From positions 1,550,001 to 1,614,000 of the forward strand of contig NZ_RPDH01000002.1 in the NCBI RefSeq assembly GCF_003813775.1: a DNA stretch of 64,000 nucleotides. Direction: 5' to 3'. Under the pieces are notes generated by a model, which was not told the DNA's origin, made no database searches, and was given only the letters and a program-made list of their open reading frames with translations. Made by a program: the position numbers and the translations under genes. Source of the DNA: Chitinophaga lutea. GTDB lineage: Bacteria > Bacteroidota > Bacteroidia > Chitinophagales > Chitinophagaceae. This document shows positions 44,109-52,763 of the stretch, one piece after another; the first letter of the stretch is position 1; every line of letters starts with the position of its first letter.

Positions 44109-46577
44109 CTACTTCACCCTGCTCTGCTCGTCTTCCAGGCCGGTTTTACGGTTGCGGGCCTCTTTTACGTTGGAGTTGCCGAAGCGGTAGGTGAAGGATG
44201 CCCTGAACTGGCGGCTATCCCAACGGGTAGCCAGGTTCACGTGGCGGTTGTTCACGTTATACGTGCCGCTGAAACGCTGGGTGTTGAAGACGTCGTTCAC
44301 ATTGAAGCGGATGGTGCCTTTTTTGTTCAGTACCTGCTTCTGCAGGCCGACGTTAAAGGCATACATATGGTTCATGCGGAACAGGCCTTCCTGTGAAATC
44401 TGCGGGGAAGTGTAGAAGAACGATGCTTCTGCGGAATACCCCTTATTAAAGGTAAACGTATGCTGGGTTTGCCCGAAAAAGCCGCCGGATGCACGTTTGA
44501 TGTGCTCGTTGTTCACCGTGGTTTCGAAGGCGTTGTAGAATACAGACACCGTGGTGAAGCTTCTCCACCATTTGGTGATAGGCAGAGGCGCAGACACATT
44601 CAGGTTGATGTTGTCTTTTTTAGCCACGTTCATGTATTTGTATACTACGATGGTGGTGTCGCCGGTAGCGGGGTCTACCCCGTTTTCGAGGATGCGGGAC
44701 AACATATCCGTTGTACGGCTATACCCGATAGCGGTCGTCAGGAATGATTTAAACGTATGGGTGAGGTCGAAATTGTGTGAATACTGCGGGCGCAGGTAAG
44801 GGTTGCCGCCGGCTTTGGTGTACCTGTCGAGGAAAAACTCGAACGGGTTCAGGTCGTCGTAGCTCGGGCGCTGCAGCCTGCGGCTGTAAGAAATGCCCCA
44901 CTGGTTGTTCTTGTTGGCCGCATAACTCAGGAACACGCTCGGGAAGAAGTTGAGGTAACTGGTGTCGTTCACCTGCTTCATCGTCACGGAGTTCCCTTCC
45001 ACATTGGTTTGCTCGGCACGCAGCCCGGCCTGGATCCCGAACTTCTTGAATTGTTTGGAGAAGTTCACATAGGCGGCATTCACGTTTTCCTTATAGATAA
45101 AGTAGTTGGAACGGTTGGCATCGTATTCCCAATTGGACCGTTTCAGGGAATCGAAGCGGGAATCGTTGTCGGAATCCACGAAACTCAGTTTGATGCCGGC
45201 CTCGATCTTCGCCTCCTTTTTCAGGGGATGGGTATAATCGATCTTCACGGTTTTGATGTTGATCACCGAAGGCTGCAGGCTGCGGGTGGTATCCCCTCTC
45301 CAGTACTGCTTGCCGGTACCGTCCATGTAGGCGGAAAAGAGGCGGCTGCCCTGATCTTCCGCATTGCGGGAATAATCCAGGTCGATGTTGAGCTCTTTAC
45401 CGGTGGAGTCCAGCTTGCCTTTGTAGTTGATGTTGTACGACTGGCGGTTCCATTTGTTGTCGTTGTCGGTTTTGGTCCGCAGGGAGGAGTCGACAGACTC
45501 GCCGTTGCCGATGAACGTGTTGCTGATGCCCTTGCCCAGCCAGGTACTGGCGCCCAAGTTCACCATCACGCCTACCGTATGGTTTTTGTTGACGAAATAA
45601 TCGACTCCGAATTTACCTCCATGGTAGTGGGACTCCTTGTCGAGATAAGTATTCTGGTCGAACGTGACACGCCCGGATTTTTCGAGGTTGTCCCTGAAAA
45701 TGCCCAGCTGCTCGTAGTTGCGGTTGTAGTTATAGTTATACGAACCGTAAATATTCACGTTTTTGTTGCGATGGTTCAGGTTAAGGCCGCCGTTGAAACG
45801 GGGCAGCTTGCCCTGAATGTAACCCGCAGTCACGTTCCCGTTGGTACCGTAACTGGAATTCTTTTTCAATTTGATGTTGATAATCCCGGCGTTGCCCGCT
45901 GCATCGTATTTGGCGGAAGGATTGGCGATCAGCTCTATCTGGTCGATGTTGGAGCTGGGCATATTTTTCAGCAGCTGGGCAACGTCCTGGGGAGACATGT
46001 TCGTGACTTTGCCGTCGATCATAATGATCACACCGTTCTTGCCACGCATGGATATATTATCGTCTTTATCTACCTGTATTCCGGGCGACTGTTGCAGTAC
46101 CTCGAGGGCGGTACCACCGGCGGCCACGATACTGTTTTCAACATTCACCACCATTTTATCTGCTTTCTGTTCGATGAACGGGCGTTTGGCCGTTACATTC
46201 ACTTCTTTCAGGTTGCGGGATACTTCTTCGAGGGTGATGACCGGTACCTGCACCGGGGCCCCGTTTACGGTAAAGGGCTTGCTGAAAGCTTTTTTCATGC
46301 CCATGTTCACCGCGGCCACCAGGTACTGCCCTTCCCGGATGCCTTCAAACTCATATTTGCCTTCCACATTGGCCACCGCTCCTTTTACGAGGGTGGAGTC
46401 TTTTGCTTTTAAAAGGGTCACTGTGGCAAATTCTACGGGTTTATTGTCGGCGCGGGACACGAGACCGTTAATCTTTCCCTTCTGGCTGACGGAGCCGTTT
46501 TCATTCTGGGCCTGAGCCATGTTGCTTGCACTAATCAGTAAAGCGCTCAGGGTCAACAATTTAGAAATTGATTTCAT
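44109..46577 (-). CDS. TonB-dependent receptor-like outer membrane beta-barrel protein
   Basis: An 822-residue protein with signal MKSISKLLTLSALLISASNMAQA and an N-terminal carboxypeptidase-regulatory-like domain (about 34-115, KINGLVSRADNKPVEFATVTLL). A plug-like segment (about 130-235, NISMRGKNGVIIMIDGKVTNM) precedes a long barrel rich in N/Y/K turns. It belongs to the outer_membrane_beta-barrel_family common in Bacteroidota, which resemble TonB receptors but usually lack a SusD partner. It stands alone here; the substrate is unknown. The upstream 383 bp holds an inverted repeat at 46670-46695. Confidence 0.85.
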   Translation of the reverse strand: MKSISKLLTLSALLISASNMAQAQNENGSVSQKGKINGLVSRADNKPVEFATVTLLKAKDSTLVKGAVANVEGKYEFEGIREGQYLVAAVNMGMKKAFSKPFTVNGAPVQVPVITLEEVSRNLKEVNVTAKRPFIEQKADKMVVNVENSIVAAGGTALEVLQQSPGIQVDKDDNISMRGKNGVIIMIDGKVTNMSPQDVAQLLKNMPSSNIDQIELIANPSAKYDAAGNAGIINIKLKKNSSYGTNGNVTAGYIQGKLPRFNGGLNLNHRNKNVNIYGSYNYNYNRNYEQLGIFRDNLEKSGRVTFDQNTYLDKESHYHGGKFGVDYFVNKNHTVGVMVNLGASTWLGKGISNTFIGNGESVDSSLRTKTDNDNKWNRQSYNINYKGKLDSTGKELNIDLDYSRNAEDQGSRLFSAYMDGTGKQYWRGDTTRSLQPSVINIKTVKIDYTHPLKKEAKIEAGIKLSFVDSDNDSRFDSLKRSNWEYDANRSNYFIYKENVNAAYVNFSKQFKKFGIQAGLRAEQTNVEGNSVTMKQVNDTSYLNFFPSVFLSYAANKNNQWGISYSRRLQRPSYDDLNPFEFFLDRYTKAGGNPYLRPQYSHNFDLTHTFKSFLTTAIGYSRTTDMLSRILENGVDPATGDTTIVVYKYMNVAKKDNINLNVSAPLPITKWWRSFTTVSVFYNAFETTVNNEHIKRASGGFFGQTQHTFTFNKGYSAEASFFYTSPQISQEGLFRMNHMYAFNVGLQKQVLNKKGTIRFNVNDVFNTQRFSGTYNVNNRHVNLATRWDSRQFRASFTYRFGNSNVKEARNRKTGLEDEQSRVK

Positions 46578-46628
46578 ATAAGGCGGAGGTTTAGAATCAG
46601 ATGCTTTATGTGTGTTTTAAATTTATAC

Positions 46629-46695
46629 AGTTCCTTTCTTACTTTAGTTCCTTTCTTTAACAACTACAGTGTAAAGGTAGGTAGTATGCTTTACA
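46629..46695. promoter_or_regulatory. Direct and inverted repeats upstream of the barrel gene
   Basis: AGTTCCTTTCTT is repeated at 46629 and 46646 (17-bp step), and TGTAAAG-N12-CTTTACA forms a dyad at 46670-46695. They lie 50-120 bp before the receptor-like gene and are probable control sites. The remaining bases to 46900 show no gene. Confidence 0.4.
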
Positions 46696-46904
46696 TAGTA
46701 CATAATTATACACAAGTGGTCGTATAATAGTGATGATTGGTAAAAAATAAAAAGGTGAACCGTTAGTTAGGTGATTGAAGGCGATTTTTCCGCTTTGCCA
46801 TATATAGACGCGTGTGCAATCATTTTGTTACAAACTTTTTTCAAAGCTATGGCGGATGGGTGATACGGCGGGTTAAATGGGACGAAAAGCTCCCATATCG
46901 TTAT

Positions 46905-46938
46905 AAAAAAGGCGGCGCCGGTGATGACCGGCGCCGCC
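46905..46938 (-). terminator. Terminator of the DUF2167 gene
   Basis: 12-bp perfect GC-rich stem with loop GATG, then a T-run on the minus strand. Confidence 0.9.
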
Positions 46939-46960
46939 TCGCTATATTAACATATACGGA

Positions 46961-47953
46961 TTATGCTTTGGGCTCATCCTCTGGCTCCCCGCCTGCCGCG
47001 GCAACAGGCGCCGGTTCAGGTTGCACCTCTTCCTCTTTTCTGCGGCGGCCGGTAATGTACTTGTACGCAGCCGCACCAACACCGATAAGCCCCATCACGA
47101 TGAACTTGCCGAATTTGGCGATGATGGCGAAGAAGCCCACTTTAGCCAGTACCTTGCCTGCCACGAGGCCGCCGATCGTCCAGGCTGCTACCTCGTCTAC
47201 CTTGGGATCGAAGTCGGCATACGCATGCCCTGCTTCAAAGGTGGTGCTTTTGAGGATGGCGGGGATGTGCTGTTTGATTTCCGGCAGCTGGTTCATGACG
47301 CCGATCGCGTTCATCGACAGTACGCCCTTCCGGCCGAGTATCCGCACATTGTAATTCAGGGTATGCTCTTCCGACTCACCGAACTTGATTTCTTTCGCCC
47401 AGTGGAGGGTTTTGTTGGCTTTATCATAAAAAGGAGCGGCGGCCCAACCGATGAACTCGACGGAGGGATAACCTTCTTTAATCCGATCTGGGTTGGCTTC
47501 GGCGGTTTCTTTTTTCAGCTGCTTCAGCATGTCGTCATAGTCGATTTTGTCTGCATCTTCGTCTTTCACAAACCCGATGTCTTCAAAATCGATATTGAAA
47601 GCCCAGCCACTTTCGTCCATGGGCCCACGGTCTGCCGGGAAAAGCATGCCCAGGGTTTCGTTTTTCGGGTTGCCCCAGATTTCTTCGAGCACCCGGTGAC
47701 TCTGCGGCACGTCGAGGTAGCGGAAACCTGCGGGCACTTCCAGCACCACGCCATTGCCGAGGATCACTTTGCCTGTTTTGTAGGTGAAGCTGGCGTTAAT
47801 GGAATCGGTGAGTGCTTTCAGTTGGGCTTCGGTGAGTTCCGGCTCTTCTTCCGTTGCTGCTTCGGTGGCAGTACGGGGGCCGGTGGTGTCCAGCTGCGCA
47901 TGGGCAGTGGTAAAGATGGCCAGGAAGGCGGCCAGGAGGGTCCAAATTTTCAT
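46961..47953 (-). CDS. DUF2167 domain-containing exported membrane protein
   Basis: A 330-residue protein with signal peptide (ending AHA near residue 19) and an acidic linker. The large DUF2167 domain (about 55-265) contains ILGNGVVLEVPAGFRYLDVP and EIKFGESEEHTLNYNVRILGRKGVLSMN. A membrane segment near the C-terminus (FGKFIVMGLIGVGAAAYKYI, about 283-302) is followed by a charged tail. Function of the family is not known; it is often near stress or membrane genes. Single-gene unit with its own terminator. Confidence 0.85.
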   Translation of the reverse strand: MKIWTLLAAFLAIFTTAHAQLDTTGPRTATEAATEEEPELTEAQLKALTDSINASFTYKTGKVILGNGVVLEVPAGFRYLDVPQSHRVLEEIWGNPKNETLGMLFPADRGPMDESGWAFNIDFEDIGFVKDEDADKIDYDDMLKQLKKETAEANPDRIKEGYPSVEFIGWAAAPFYDKANKTLHWAKEIKFGESEEHTLNYNVRILGRKGVLSMNAIGVMNQLPEIKQHIPAILKSTTFEAGHAYADFDPKVDEVAAWTIGGLVAGKVLAKVGFFAIIAKFGKFIVMGLIGVGAAAYKYITGRRRKEEEVQPEPAPVAAAGGEPEDEPKA

Positions 47954-47982
47954 GTTATATAGGTATTATAGGTAAATAGCGT

Positions 47983-48411
47983 TTATTCAAACCGGATGGC
48001 GGCAACAATAGCCGGTAATTCTTCCTGCATCCTTTCAAATACCACCCGCTCCTCTTTCCTGATATGGGCTTCAAGACTGCGGGCCAGCTGGTCCATGGCC
48101 TCCACAGGGTTGGCACTATCTACCAACGCACTGTACATGGCCGATATGGCACGGTGCTCTGCAATCAGTTCGTCGAGCAGGGTGTCGATTTCCGGATGGT
48201 GGCCGCGGCACTGCTCGAACAGGTAATCTTCTTTCTGGATGTGCGGCACCATGATTTCCTGGAACACCTTCACCATGTAGGCCATTTTGGACGGTGCATC
48301 CAGCGGGTAACCTTCAAACTCGGCCGCATCTTTTTTCAGGTACCTGCAAACGAACAGGAGGCTTTTATGCTCGTGCGAGAGCGGTACCAGGTTGGGATGG
48401 CGCTGCATCAA
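47983..48411 (-). CDS. Hemerythrin-like domain protein
   Basis: 142 residues forming a four-helix bundle with the expected His/Glu iron ligands: PLSHEHKSLLF, VPHIQKEDYLF, IAEHRAISAM and LEAHIRKEERVVFE. A di-iron centre would bind oxygen or nitric oxide. The start codon overlaps the end of the lgt gene by 4 bp, so the two are translationally coupled. Such coupling does not explain a shared pathway. Confidence 0.88.
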   Translation of the reverse strand: MMQRHPNLVPLSHEHKSLLFVCRYLKKDAAEFEGYPLDAPSKMAYMVKVFQEIMVPHIQKEDYLFEQCRGHHPEIDTLLDELIAEHRAISAMYSALVDSANPVEAMDQLARSLEAHIRKEERVVFERMQEELPAIVAAIRFE

Positions 48412-49694
48412 ACTGTTTTTTGTACCGGTTGCGTTTTACGGGCGTACCAGATAAGGGCCGCACCGCCGATCACCAGCAGGCTCGCAATGATCTCCGCCTG
48501 TGTGGGATGGAAACCGAAGATATCATATTTTGTGTTGACCCGTATCTTCTCCACGAAAAATCGCTCAACACCATTAAGTATCAGGTAGATGCCGAAAATT
48601 ACGCCGGGCGTGGTCACCTTTCTGCGAAGCCCCATCAGCACAAAAAAGAATATGCCGCATACAATGATCTCATACAACGGGGTAGGATACACGCCAATGG
48701 GAAGGGCGTTGCAATATTCACCCTGGCAGCCCTGGATCTGGATACCATCGTTCACCACGTTGTGCGGATAACTATAGGCAAAAAACCAGTCGGGCAGAAA
48801 GTTGAGAGAAGCGGGTTTTTCGTACCGCGCGTGTGGCACTTGGTCAATGCCGCCGAAGTGCCGGGTGAAATAGGCGGAGTCGCGGTGCAGCACATCCTGG
48901 TACTGCGCCTCGGAAATGATCTGCACTTTGCCGGTGGCGTTGGTGGCATAGGCGCTGTTATTAATACCCCAGTCGCCGTCGCCGGAAAACTGGCAGCCCA
49001 TCCTGCCGATGGCATACGCCAGCATCAGTGCGGGCGCAGCACTGTCTACCAGGTGCTTCCAGTTAATATGTTTTTTATGGGCATACCGGATGATGACATA
49101 CGCAGCCACGATGAGCCCACCGTAGAAAGTGAGCCCGCTGGCGGAGAAGATAGACCCCCAGGGATCGGCAACAAATTCGCCCCAGTTCTCGAGGTTATGA
49201 AACACCTTGGCCCCTATCAGTCCGGCTACAGCTGCCATGATCGTGAAATCCGGCACACGCTGGTGCGGCCATACTTTTACTTTCGCTTCTTTGGGTTTGG
49301 GTAACGCGGCTTTCTTTTTCGTATAGTACTTCCAGTAAGCCATGGCCGCAGCCGCCAGCAAACCGCCGATGATGCTCCCCTGCCCCGACAAAAAATAGGC
49401 GCGCAGATCGTCGTACTCGGCGCCAATCAACCCGATGAGTTTAAAACCCAGGATAAAACCGATCACCCCGCTGATGAGCATGTCGCCCACCGACGCCGGT
49501 GTGCCCGTCACCATGGTTTCCTCTACCGGCGCAAGCCAGCCCAGTTTTTCCCGCCGGCGCAATTCCGACGTCAACACGTAAGCCGCCGCCAGAAAGGCGA
49601 GCGCCACAAAAAAGCCAAACGTTTGTACAATCTTCAGAAAAGGTATCTCTATTCCAAACAGATCCTTAAATGCGTAATATAAATTAGGATACAT
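48408..49694 (-). CDS. lgt: Prolipoprotein diacylglyceryl transferase
   Basis: A 428-residue inner-membrane enzyme that adds diacylglycerol to the lipobox Cys of prolipoproteins. Conserved pieces are LTFYGGLIVAAYVIIRYA (H-x-GGL equivalent), ALMLAYAIGRMGCQFSGDGDWG and VYPTPLYEII with LNGVERFFVEKIRVN. It is longer than the E. coli protein because of an insertion after the first two segments (about 95-130) and a periplasmic loop (about 250-310), as in other Bacteroidota. The start at 49694 (MYPNLYYAF) is used instead of a TTG two codons upstream. Confidence 0.93.
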   Translation of the reverse strand: MYPNLYYAFKDLFGIEIPFLKIVQTFGFFVALAFLAAAYVLTSELRRREKLGWLAPVEETMVTGTPASVGDMLISGVIGFILGFKLIGLIGAEYDDLRAYFLSGQGSIIGGLLAAAAMAYWKYYTKKKAALPKPKEAKVKVWPHQRVPDFTIMAAVAGLIGAKVFHNLENWGEFVADPWGSIFSASGLTFYGGLIVAAYVIIRYAHKKHINWKHLVDSAAPALMLAYAIGRMGCQFSGDGDWGINNSAYATNATGKVQIISEAQYQDVLHRDSAYFTRHFGGIDQVPHARYEKPASLNFLPDWFFAYSYPHNVVNDGIQIQGCQGEYCNALPIGVYPTPLYEIIVCGIFFFVLMGLRRKVTTPGVIFGIYLILNGVERFFVEKIRVNTKYDIFGFHPTQAEIIASLLVIGGAALIWYARKTQPVQKTV

Positions 49695-49784
49695 AGGCAA
49701 AAAAAAATGGTGATCTGAGTTTTCCTATGAACAAAGCCGAATTATATCAAAAGGAAAATCAAACCACCAAGTTACATTTCAATT

Positions 49785-49829
49785 ATGAATTACGAATTAT
49801 TTTTTCGGGCCTTTTGCCCCGTAATTCAT
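49785..49829. repeat. Hairpin ATGAATTACG / CGTAATTCAT
   Basis: 10-bp perfect arms with an inner GGGC/GCCC stem, between lgt and the bacilliredoxin gene. It may act as a terminator for the bacilliredoxin gene or be an extragenic repeat. Confidence 0.55.
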
Positions 49830-49836
49830 CCTGTGC

Positions 49837-50250
49837 TTAACAGTATTCGTCGAACGCAGCGAGCAGGTTGGTCGCGATCAGCTGCGCAGAACGCCCTTCG
49901 ATCATATGGCGCTCTATGAAGTGAACCAGCTGCCCGTCTTTAAACAGCGCGATAGAAGGAGACGACGGCGGGTAAGGCATCAGATGTGTCCGGAGCTGGG
50001 TAACCGCATCTTTATCGAAACCGGCGAAGCTGGTAGCCAGCCTGTCGGGTTTCTTTTCGCTGGTAGCCACGGCCATCAGCACACCGGGGCGCGCAGTACC
50101 GGCCGAGCAGCCGCATACAGAGTTAATTACCACCAGGGTTGTGCCTTCCTTTGCCAGCACCTCATCCACCTTTGCAGGGGTGAGCAATTCTTCAAATCCA
50201 TTATCTGTGAGTTCTGCCTTCATCGGCATCACGAGTTCCGCAGGGTACAT
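49837..50250 (-). CDS. BrxA/BrxB-family bacilliredoxin
   Basis: A 137-residue thioredoxin-fold protein with the CGC active-site motif (NSVCGCSAGTARPG, about residues 50-63), which removes bacillithiol-type mixed disulfides in Firmicutes. Some Bacteroidota also make bacillithiol-like thiols, so a redox-repair role is plausible. The start at 50250 (MYPAELVMPM) is preferred to the longer frame, which has unlikely leader sequence. A TAACTTTG -7 element lies just upstream. Confidence 0.92.
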   Translation of the reverse strand: MYPAELVMPMKAELTDNGFEELLTPAKVDEVLAKEGTTLVVINSVCGCSAGTARPGVLMAVATSEKKPDRLATSFAGFDKDAVTQLRTHLMPYPPSSPSIALFKDGQLVHFIERHMIEGRSAQLIATNLLAAFDEYC

Positions 50251-50265
50251 AATAATTCTTTTTTG

Positions 50266-50273
50266 CAAAGTTA
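50266..50273 (-). promoter_or_regulatory. -7 element of the bacilliredoxin gene
   Basis: TAACTTTG on the minus strand matches TAnnTTTG exactly, 15 bp before the start codon. No clear -33 TTG was found. Confidence 0.5.
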
Positions 50274-50466
50274 GTAATATATCGACATACTTAAATAAAT
50301 AATACAAAACAGCCATTCTGTCTCACAAAATTAAGCAAGACTGCCTATTTGTCCTAATACAGCCCTCCTTTTCTGGCGAAATTTCAGCAAAACGGCATTG
50401 GTATCCCGTTTGATTCATACCCCATGTAACCGAAAAAAATGGTTTAACGCTAAAAAATATAACACT

Positions 50467-50907
50467 ATGACACTCGTAAAATTTAATCATCAACCGGCCA
50501 GAACCTTCAGCAGCCTTGTAGACGACATTTTCAACGGCAAATTCATCAACAGGGATTTCGCCACCTCCGACTTCTTCGGCCAGCATGCCCCGGTGAACAT
50601 CCACGAAAACAAAGAAAGTTATGTGCTGGATGTGGTAGCGCCCGGCTTCGACAAGGGCGATTTCAAAATCAACCTCGACGGCCAAACGCTGACCCTCAGC
50701 GCCGAAAAGAAAACGGAACAAACCGCTGAAGGCGACAAACAAATCCGCCGCGAGTTCAGCTTCCGCTCCTTCTCCCGTTCATTTACGGTGGACGAAAACA
50801 TTGATGCGGACAAGATTAATGCGAAATACGAAAACGGCGTCCTGAAAGTAACCCTGCCTAAAAAAGAGGCAAAACAGGAAACCGTAAAAGAGATTACAGT
50901 TGCATAA
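50467..50907 (+). CDS. Hsp20/alpha-crystallin small heat-shock protein
   Basis: A 146-residue small chaperone. The start at 50467 (MTLVKFNHQPARTFSSLVDDIFNG) fits family N-termini; the upstream extension does not. The alpha-crystallin domain (about 45-135) has APVNIHENKESYVLDVVAPGF and ENGVLKVTLPKKEA, the strand that docks the partner subunit. It prevents aggregation of unfolded proteins. Single gene with a terminator. Confidence 0.95.
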   Translation: MTLVKFNHQPARTFSSLVDDIFNGKFINRDFATSDFFGQHAPVNIHENKESYVLDVVAPGFDKGDFKINLDGQTLTLSAEKKTEQTAEGDKQIRREFSFRSFSRSFTVDENIDADKINAKYENGVLKVTLPKKEAKQETVKEITVA

Positions 50908-50926
50908 GGGTTAGGAATAGGCACAG

Positions 50927-50953
50927 AGCCGCTCCGTTCGGGGCGGCTTTTTT
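50927..50953 (+). terminator. Terminator of the Hsp20 gene
   Basis: AGCCGCTCC / GGGGCGGCT stem (one G-U) with loop GTTC, then a T-run. Confidence 0.8.
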
Positions 50954-51036
50954 TATGCAGTAAATTACCACAAACGTTGAATGTGCGGCAGCAGGGAGGA
51001 TAGTACCTTGCTGGTATTATATCTTATTAAAGCCTG

Positions 51037-51873
51037 ATGATTCCCGGTAGCCAAATATTAAAGAATTTTTCCATCTACATCTACAGGAGCACCGAGAAAG
51101 CGGTAACGGGCAGGCTAATATTAAGATCTACAGGCGCCTTTGAGCAGGCCCGGATCAAAATGCTGTTCGACTACCTGTTTTTCTTCGGCCTCACCATGCT
51201 GCCGATGCTATTCGTCCTGCTATACCTGCAGGACTATGTGAACCTGGCCATTACCGCCAGCTTCGTGGGTATATTCATGATGTGTGCCCTGGCGATGAGC
51301 TGGGGAGTGGGCACCGCCGCCACCGGCACCATTACCGCACTGAACACGCTGCTCATTCCCATGTTGTCTTCTTTTGCCAACGACCTCGACGTATCCCCCA
51401 TATATGCCATGCCCTGGATGATGGCCTGCATGCTGGGGTACTTTGCGGTGAACCTGCGGACGGCACTCGGGCTCGGGGCATTGCTCTTCTTATACCTGGG
51501 CTTGGTGGCCTATATGAAAATCAATCACCTCGCGGTTTTCCTGCCGTCCAGCTACTCCGCGCCCGACCGGTACGTGGCCACCCCCTTCCTGATGGTGGGC
51601 TACCTGATCGTATTCCTGCGGGTATGGGGCGTATACTACCGGAACATCACCCGGCTGGAACAAAAACTCACGCTTGAAAAACAGCAACAATTTTCCGCCC
51701 TGATCAACCAGAACCTCACCAAACAGTTCCTTTTACTCAAAGGCCTATCGCGCTCCGGGAAAAATGAATACCTGGAAGGCAACCTGGAACTGCTCGACGC
51801 CTGCTTCTCCGAGATCGAAAAACAGTGCGACTCCGCCATCCACTTCCTGGATACCACAAAAAAGGAGGATTAA
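51037..51873 (+). CDS. Integral membrane protein resembling a histidine-kinase sensor region
   Basis: A 278-residue protein with about six membrane segments between residues 42 and 202. A C-terminal cytoplasmic coiled-coil-like helix follows (LEQKLTLEKQQQFSALINQNLTK, about 208-230) and an acidic helix to the end. The layout matches the MASE-like membrane part and linker of sensor kinases, but no kinase, GGDEF or other output domain follows. It could be a truncated sensor, a subunit that works with another protein, or an unrelated membrane protein. It ends 4 bp into the convergent NTF2-like gene. Confidence 0.65.
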   Translation: MIPGSQILKNFSIYIYRSTEKAVTGRLILRSTGAFEQARIKMLFDYLFFFGLTMLPMLFVLLYLQDYVNLAITASFVGIFMMCALAMSWGVGTAATGTITALNTLLIPMLSSFANDLDVSPIYAMPWMMACMLGYFAVNLRTALGLGALLFLYLGLVAYMKINHLAVFLPSSYSAPDRYVATPFLMVGYLIVFLRVWGVYYRNITRLEQKLTLEKQQQFSALINQNLTKQFLLLKGLSRSGKNEYLEGNLELLDACFSEIEKQCDSAIHFLDTTKKED

Positions 51874-52340
51874 TCCGTATTCAGACAATTGTCCTTCCGC
51901 CGGGTATCGATCAGGTACACGATCTTCCACCCTTTCTGCGATTTGACGAGCTGGAAAGAATTCACCCCGCAATGGCTGAACCGGTCGCCAACGTAAAAAC
52001 GGTATGGGGTCCATACACTTGCGAGGTCTCCGTCGATGAGAATCTTATCAAATGCGATCCGCTCATCCCACACGTCCGTGTGAGGCGCCCCTACAGCTGT
52101 AAGGAACTTTTCGAGGCTGACAGTGCGTACCTCAGCCACCCCGCCGGAAGGCTGTGCAATGGTTTGCAGAACCGCCTTAACATCAAACACATCCTTTACC
52201 ATGGCGCTATCACCTTTCCTCATCCCGTCAAACAGTTGACGGATGGCACTTTTTACCTCTTCTTCGCCTGAAGTCTGTGCTGACACTGGGCTAAAACATA
52301 TGAGTAATAAACAGAACGGAATTAAATATAGTATTCTCAT
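51870..52340 (-). CDS. Exported NTF2-like protein
   Basis: A 156-residue protein with signal MRILYLIPFCLLLICFSPVSA and an NTF2-like cone fold: SAIRQLFDGMRKGDSAMVKDVF at the start, ILIDGDLASVWTPYRFYVGD in the core, and GWKIVYLIDTRR at the end. Related proteins (SnoaL or lumazine-binding-like) bind small molecules or act as simple enzymes. No active-site residues can be named safely. Its stop overlaps the convergent membrane-protein gene by 4 bp. Confidence 0.8.
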   Translation of the reverse strand: MRILYLIPFCLLLICFSPVSAQTSGEEEVKSAIRQLFDGMRKGDSAMVKDVFDVKAVLQTIAQPSGGVAEVRTVSLEKFLTAVGAPHTDVWDERIAFDKILIDGDLASVWTPYRFYVGDRFSHCGVNSFQLVKSQKGWKIVYLIDTRRKDNCLNTD

Positions 52341-52700
52341 AAAGTTAAACAGGGAATAATTAGTAACTCATTTTAATATGGCGCAAGGGGTTGTAACGCG
52401 TTTTTTGTTAAAAAGTTGCAAAAAGATACAACTAATTGGTATTTGCCATCGATGCGGATAGACCTACTTTTACACTGAGCAGATTATCGTAACCTATTGC
52501 CACCTATACCGAGAATTATGCCTTTTTCCTTATGCCTTGAATTTTTCCTTTTACCTTATGCCTAGAAATTACCTGTATGGACTGCTCCCTACAGGTGTAA
52601 TTCCCTTGCCATGAATGTTGGATCCGTCTATCCTATGAAATTATGGGCTCTCCCGCAAAGGAGGGCCTTATTTTATGTAAATGATGACTGCTTATGACAG
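52341..52700. other. Intergenic region without a supported gene
   Basis: An AT-rich gap. It holds CCTTATGCCT/TTTTTCC repeated words around 52520-52565. A hairpin pairs ATTACCTGTA with TACAGGTGTAAT around 52567-52600, and a second stem GGCTCTCC / GGAGGGCC spans 52646-52667. No open frame looks real. Confidence 0.5.
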
Positions 52701-52712
52701 ACGGCAAAAAAG

Positions 52713-52738
52713 AAACCCCTCGGAGAACCGAGGGGTTT
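52713..52738. terminator. Terminator of the arginine decarboxylase gene
   Basis: AAACCCCTCGG / CCGAGGGGTTT, 11-bp perfect stem with loop AGAA. T-runs follow on both strands. Confidence 0.88.
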
Positions 52739-52763
52739 TTAAGTGGATTACTAACCCATTTTT

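Noticed and set aside
46812..47354. 180-codon plus-strand frame opposite the DUF2167 gene
   Set aside because: It crosses the strong terminator at 46905-46938 and is antisense to the DUF2167 coding region.
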